Shown here: one piece after another, positions 60,122-64,000 of the stretch | Position numbering within the stretch: position 1 is the stretch's first letter | Layout of the letters: the number at the start of each line of letters is the position of its first letter | Origin: NCEH01 sp043195195 | GTDB taxonomy: Bacteria > Pseudomonadota > Alphaproteobacteria > Rhizobiales > Xanthobacteraceae | Direction: 5' to 3' | NCBI RefSeq assembly: GCF_043195195.1 | Contig: NZ_JBAFWT010000026.1 | Coordinates: 1 to 64,000 of the forward strand | DNA length: 64,000 nt | Translations under genes and position numbers: made by a program | Notes under the pieces: model-generated | Seen by the model: the letters and a program-made list of their open reading frames with translations, nothing else | What the model was told of the DNA's origin: nothing | Database searches by the model: none

Positions 60122-60863
60122 ATGGAAAATGGAAAAGCATCATCGGACGAGTTCGCAGGCAAAGTCGCGATCATCACCGGCGCAGCGAGTGGGATAGGTA
60201 AGGCGACCACGGAGCTGCTGCACGAGCGTGGAGCCAAGGTCATCGCCGTCAGCCGCGGATCGAATGTGGAAGCACTCGCAAAGCCGGGCATCGTACCCTT
60301 CATCGGCGATGTCGAAAGAAGAGACCGCTTCCAGTGCCGTCGAGGCAGCCATGAAGGAGTTTGGCCGCCTGGACATCGTCGTCAATAACGCCGGGATTAT
60401 CATCAACAAGCCGGTCATCGACATGACCTTGGATGACTGGAACGGGATTCTCGCCGTTAACGCGACGGGTGCGTTCCTTTTCTGCCGAGAGGCCATGAAG
60501 GTGATGGTCCCCGCGAGGAGCGGCTCCATCGTTAATGTCGGTTCCTACGCCTGCTTCCAGGCCTTTCCGTCCATCGCCGCCTATGCCGCGTCCAAGGGCG
60601 CCCTGGCCCAACTCACGCGCGTACTGTCCCTTGAGGCTATCGAGTATGGCATTCGCGTCAATGCCGTCGGCTCGGGAGACGTGATCACCAACATTCTGAG
60701 CGAAATCCATCAGGACAGCGAAGAATTCCTGCGTCAGCATGGCGCCAATTCTCCGATCAAACGCGCGGCCGAACCGCGTGAACTCGCCGAGGTGATTGCG
60801 TTCCTTGCCTCGCCGAGGGCGAGCTACATCGTCGGAGCCATCGTCATGGCTGGTGGCTTTGGA
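60122..60863 (+). pseudogene. Short-chain dehydrogenase, frameshifted and 3'-truncated
   Basis: The ATG at 60122 has AGGAG upstream and starts a good SDR with FAGKVAIITGAASGIGKATT up to PFIGDV. Then the frame changes near 60313, a one-base loss in GATGTCGAAAG, and resumes with ETASSAVEAAMKEFGRLDIV, NNAGI and the active-site YAASK. The C-terminus stops being SDR-like at GAIVMAGGFGA (about 60863), where a LysR fragment begins. Two lesions make it a likely pseudogene, though the first could be a sequencing error. Confidence 0.82.
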
Positions 60864-61085
60864 GCTCGAACTGCCGCAGTCTTCCGTGAGCCGGCGCATA
60901 TCCCTCCTTGAACATCGGCTCGGCTTTCCGCTGTTCGAGCGTGGTCGAACAGGTGCAACGCTGACGACGGCGGGAGCAACTTTTCTGGAAAGTGCCGCGA
61001 TGGCGGCGCACGAGCTCGATTTTGCGGCCCGATACGCGGTCACGCTCCATCGAGGCCATCGTGGCGAGGTCCGTATCGGAGTGTC
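60864..61085 (+). pseudogene. LysR-family regulator fragment
   Basis: One frame reads LELPQSSVSRRISLLEHRLG, then FPLFERGRTGATLTTAGATF and RGEVRIGVSSA. This is a LysR N-terminal domain from the recognition helix to the start of the effector domain. The beginning is cut where the SDR ends and the end is cut where the strawberry-notch-like fragment begins. It is a central scrap of a regulator gene. Confidence 0.8.
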
Positions 61086-61089
61086 TTCG

Positions 61090-63290
61090 GCCCGGACGGG
61101 CGTGAGCTGATGCTCGACCAGCTCATATTCGACGCCGTCATAGGAGAGCGAGCGGGCGGTGTAGAGGCCAAGCGAGCGCAGATCGCGCGCCAGCACTTCC
61201 ATCGCCGCGACGCCGCCATTCTCGACGGCCTCCACGAACTCAGCTCGATTGGCGAAAGGGAAATCTTCGCCGCCCCACAGGCCGAGCCGCTGGGCATAGG
61301 CGAGGTTGTGGACCGTGGTCGCGCCGGTCGCCGAGACGTAGACCACGCGGGCGTTCGGCAGGGCGTGCTGGAGGCGCAAGCCCGCACGGCCCTGCTGCGA
61401 AGGGGCCACATCGCCCCGTTCTCCCTTGCCGCCACCGGCGTTCTGCATGGCGTGGCTTTCGTCGAAAATGATCACTCCGTCGAAGTCGGAGCCCAACCAT
61501 TCGACGATCTGCTGGACGCGCGAAAGCTTGCTCCCGCGGTCGTCGGACCGTAGCGTGGCATAGGTGGTGAATAGGACGCCTTCGCTCAGCCGGATGGGCG
61601 TGCCCTGCGGGAAGCGCGAGAGCGGCGTGACCAACAGACGCTCCATGCCCAACGCCGACCGGTCGCGTTGCGCGTCCTCCAGCAGCTTGTCAGATTTGGA
61701 GATCCAGACGGCCTTGCGCCGGCCCTGGAGCCAGTTGTCGAGGATGATGCCGGCCGACTGACGGCCCTTGCCGGCGCCGGTGCCGTCGCCGAGCATGAAG
61801 CCCCGGCGGAAGCGGACGGTGTTAGGCGCATCGTCCAGCGCGGCGGTGACGAGATCGCCGGTCTCGTCCACGGTCCAGGTGCCGGCGAGATATTCGCTAT
61901 GGCCCTCGCCAGCGTAGATCACCGTCTCAAGCTGGGCGTCTGACAGCAAGCCGTCGGTGACGATCGCGGCTGGAAGCGTCGGGCGATAGCTCGGCTTCGG
62001 CGGGGCGACCGACGCCATGGCCGCCGATTGCACCAATTTGGTGGGATGGGGCTGCGCGCCCGGGATGCGGATCGACTGGAGCGCATAGGCCTCGTAGATC
62101 GAGTCCGACAGGCGGCTGCCCTCGGGCGGCGTCCAGTCCACGGTCTCATAGTCGAGCGGCATGCCCTCAATCTGCGCAATGCTACGCGCCGGGGACACGG
62201 AAGCTGCTCGAGTGAGATTGCCGCGAACTGTGCGCGGAGCGACGTCGGGTATGACCTTCGGCAGTGTGGCGACCATCCGTGGCGGAACATCCCGCTCAAT
62301 CCAGGTGAGCAGCGTCGCCACATCCGGCGCGACACCGGGGGATTCCGGGAAGTGAGCCGCGTCCTCGGCGGGCGCCTTGTCGATGACGGTCAGGCGCGTC
62401 TCGATGGTCGTGCCGTGCTTACCATAGACCGAGCCTGATATGGCCGAGGTGAACACGACGCGGCCGCGCTCCTGCAGCCGGGCGAAGCTGTCCCGCCAGG
62501 CCGGCAGCTCGGGCGAGAAGTTCGCGCCGGTGATCGCCACCAGCCGGCCGCCCGGCGCGAGCCGCGCCAGCGCTGAGGCGATATGGCGATAGGCGGCGGC
62601 GGCAACTCGGCCGCTGACGTTGGCCATCACCGAGAACGGAGGGTTCATGATGACGACGCTCGGGACGGTAGCGCGATCGAGATGATCGTCGATCTGGGCG
62701 GCGTCGAAGCGCGTGATGGGGATGGTCGAGAAGAGAGATGCGAGCAGATCAGCGCGGGTCTCGGCCAACTCGTTGAGAATGAGCGCGGAGCCAGAAATCT
62801 CCGCGAGGATCGCGAGCAGACCGGTTCCGGCCGAAGGCTCCAGAATCCGGTCGGCGGGCGTGAGCGACGCGGCGGTCAATGCCGCCAGGCCGAGCGGGAC
62901 GGGCGTTGAGAATTGCTGGAACGCCTGCGCTTCCTCGGATCGGCGCGTATGGGTCGGCAGCAGGCCGGCGATCCTGGTCAGAACGGCGAGCCGTGCTGGC
63001 GGCGAAGCGGCTTTGCGGAAGAGCAGCTTTCCGTATTTGCGCAGGAACAAAACGGTTGCCGCCTCGCAGGCATCATAGGCGGTCCTCGAATCCCAGGCGC
63101 CGGTGGCGTCGGACGCACCGAAGGCCACCTCCATCGCTGTGCGCAGCATTGCTGCATCGACCCGATCGCCGCGTTCGAGGTGGGCAAGAACATGTGCGGC
63201 GGCGACGAGGATCGCGGCGGCTGGCTGCGTATCGGCGGCGAGCGGAAGGGGCGCCACCGGCGCGGATGGCTGAAGCGAAGCATGGAGCAT
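61090..63290 (-). pseudogene. Strawberry-notch-like helicase/methyltransferase of plasmid or ICE origin, 3'-truncated
   Basis: From the ATG at 63290 (GAGGAAA upstream) about 730 codons are intact. The first part is an N6-adenine-methyltransferase-like domain with LEPSAGTGLLAILAEISGS and IMNPPFSVMANVSG. Then comes an SF2 helicase-like part with GDGTGAGKGRQSAG (Walker A), FDESHAMQNAGGG (DESH box) and VYVSATGATTVHNLAYAQR. The gene is cut after YELVEHQLTP, where the C-terminal helicase half should follow; the frame stays open beyond but is antisense to the LysR and SDR pieces. Such 1400-residue proteins are typical of alphaproteobacterial plasmids and ICEs. Confidence 0.85.
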
Positions 63291-63423
63291 GAGGATTTCC
63301 TCGGGAGAGCGAGACGGGACGAGCCGGCCCGGCGCTCTCTCTCGACCGGACGGGCTCAAACCCGTCCCGGCCATCCTCTCACTCCCGCCGTGTCAGCGGC
63401 GGCATGCCGCGATATGGATTGTC

Positions 63424-63495
63424 ATGCGGCGGCGGCGCGGGCGTCGAAAGCGTTGCCGTCACCCTGGAGTTGGCCCGCCGCCCTGGCAGATGGGA
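63424..63495 (-). pseudogene. C-terminal scrap of a gene upstream of the strawberry-notch gene
   Basis: The minus strand ends in QLQGDGNAFDARAAAA and a stop at 63424. This reads like a real C-terminus but is cut at about 63495, next to the 3' end of qorB. It may be the neighbour of the strawberry-notch gene in the donor plasmid. The call is weak. Confidence 0.35.
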
Positions 63496-63506
63496 ACGGT
63501 GTGCGT

Positions 63507-63992
63507 TCAGGCGGCCGAAACTGCCGTGTCGATGATCTGGCGGTAAGGCGTCGTCGGGCGGCCGATCAAAGCGCTCAGTTCGCGACCGTGATCTTCCAAC
63601 TCTCCCCTGGACGCACCGATGTCCGACTCCGCGATCAGCTCGGCCAGACCATCAGGAAGGCTCATGCCGACAAGGACTTGCTTGAACTTCGCCTTGGGCA
63701 TGTCCTGATAGGTGACAGGCCTGCCGGCCGCTGCCGTGATCGTGTCGGCCAAATCGGCCAAGTCATAGCTCTCGTCGCCGGCCAGTTAATAGATGCGCCC
63801 CGCCTGTCCATCTGTCGTCAGAACGACAGCATCCGCCTCTGCGTAGTCGGCGCGTGCGGCCGACGAAAAGCGTCCCTGTCCCGCGCTGCCGATGACGGCG
63901 CCATGCCGAAGCGCAGGCGGCACGGATGCCGCGTGGTTCTCCGTATACCAGCCGTGTCGGAGCAGCACGAACGGCAGACCGGAGGCCCGCAA
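63507..63992 (-). pseudogene. qorB: NADPH:quinone oxidoreductase 2 (QorB-like), premature stop, runs off window
   Basis: The minus strand gives LRHGWYTENHAASVPPALRH, then GSAGQGRFSSAARADYAEAD and GQAGRIY, a stop (TAA, plus-strand TTA at 63786-63788), then LAGDESYDLADLADTITAAA and SLPDGLAELIAESDIGASRG. E. coli QorB has YELAGD here, so a GAA Glu codon became TAA. The C-terminal 92 codons are otherwise open. The N-terminal half lies beyond 64000. Unless the stop is an error, the enzyme is broken. Confidence 0.85.
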
Positions 63993-64000
63993 CGCAGCCT

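Noticed and set aside
1..64000. CRISPR array, rRNA operon or complete tRNA gene
   Set aside because: I saw no regularly spaced repeats of CRISPR type, no rRNA sequence and only a tRNA half.

Overview
The window looks like a chromosomal segment of a GC-rich alphaproteobacterium, most likely Hyphomicrobiales and possibly the Xanthobacteraceae. That placement is inferred from housekeeping gene types (nadK, thrS, yidD, a NifU-like scaffold, folE, hisI, a CBS protein, rsmB-like, guaA), a BTLCP peptidase and an AapJ-type binding protein, not from a marker search. A housekeeping core of about 13.1-46.7 kb is flanked by accessory DNA on both sides.

Left accessory region (1-13 kb). First comes a HEPN-like protein, an unknown protein and a 993-residue protein with a complete RelA/SpoT synthetase signature. 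Two diverged copies of a 63-bp repeat lie on either side of these genes, and decayed EAL and IS3 fragments lie among them. From 6.4 to 12.5 kb there is a compact cassette: an AlpA-type excisionase/regulator, a split TOPRIM/DUF927 primase-helicase, a small unknown gene, a phage terminase small subunit, a SLOG-domain protein and a P4-type tyrosine integrase. No capsid, portal or tail gene is present. This composition resembles a phage satellite (PICI/P4-like) and is the most interesting system in the window. A GGDEF tail relic lies beyond the integrase.

Core region (13-46.7 kb). It holds a 7TMR-type sensor kinase with its response regulator, an adhesin relic, a TPP enzyme, an L,D-transpeptidase, an amino-acid binding protein, a Tat-exported metallo-hydrolase, NAD kinase, an O-acetylation/polysaccharide trio (MBOAT, SGNH/AlgX-like, RgpF-like), a nitroreductase, a DMT permease, a large autotransporter, thrS, a secreted lipase, yidD, a NifU-like scaffold, folE, hisI, a patatin phospholipase, a CBS protein, rhomboid, BTLCP, a low-affinity iron permease-like protein, a frameshifted MAPEG gene, MTA/SAH nucleosidase, an RsmB-like methyltransferase and guaA.

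Right accessory region (46.7-64 kb). A second P4-type integrase starts about 295 bp after guaA, whose 3' end is a known island integration target. It is followed by a convergent AlpA gene and then by a tRNA-Leu(CAA) 3' half, which marks an element boundary. Beyond this boundary a divergent LysR gene faces a cluster of three exported proteins (L,D-transpeptidase, VOC/glyoxalase, S41 protease). An IS3 element follows, with the tail of a formylglycine-generating-enzyme-like gene behind it. The rest is a mosaic of redox enzymes and regulators (HxlR/NmrA pair, alpha/beta hydrolase, AraC, flavin reductase, SDRs) that is visibly decaying: a headless TetR, a frameshifted SDR, a LysR fragment, a truncated strawberry-notch-like plasmid/ICE gene and a qorB gene with a premature stop.
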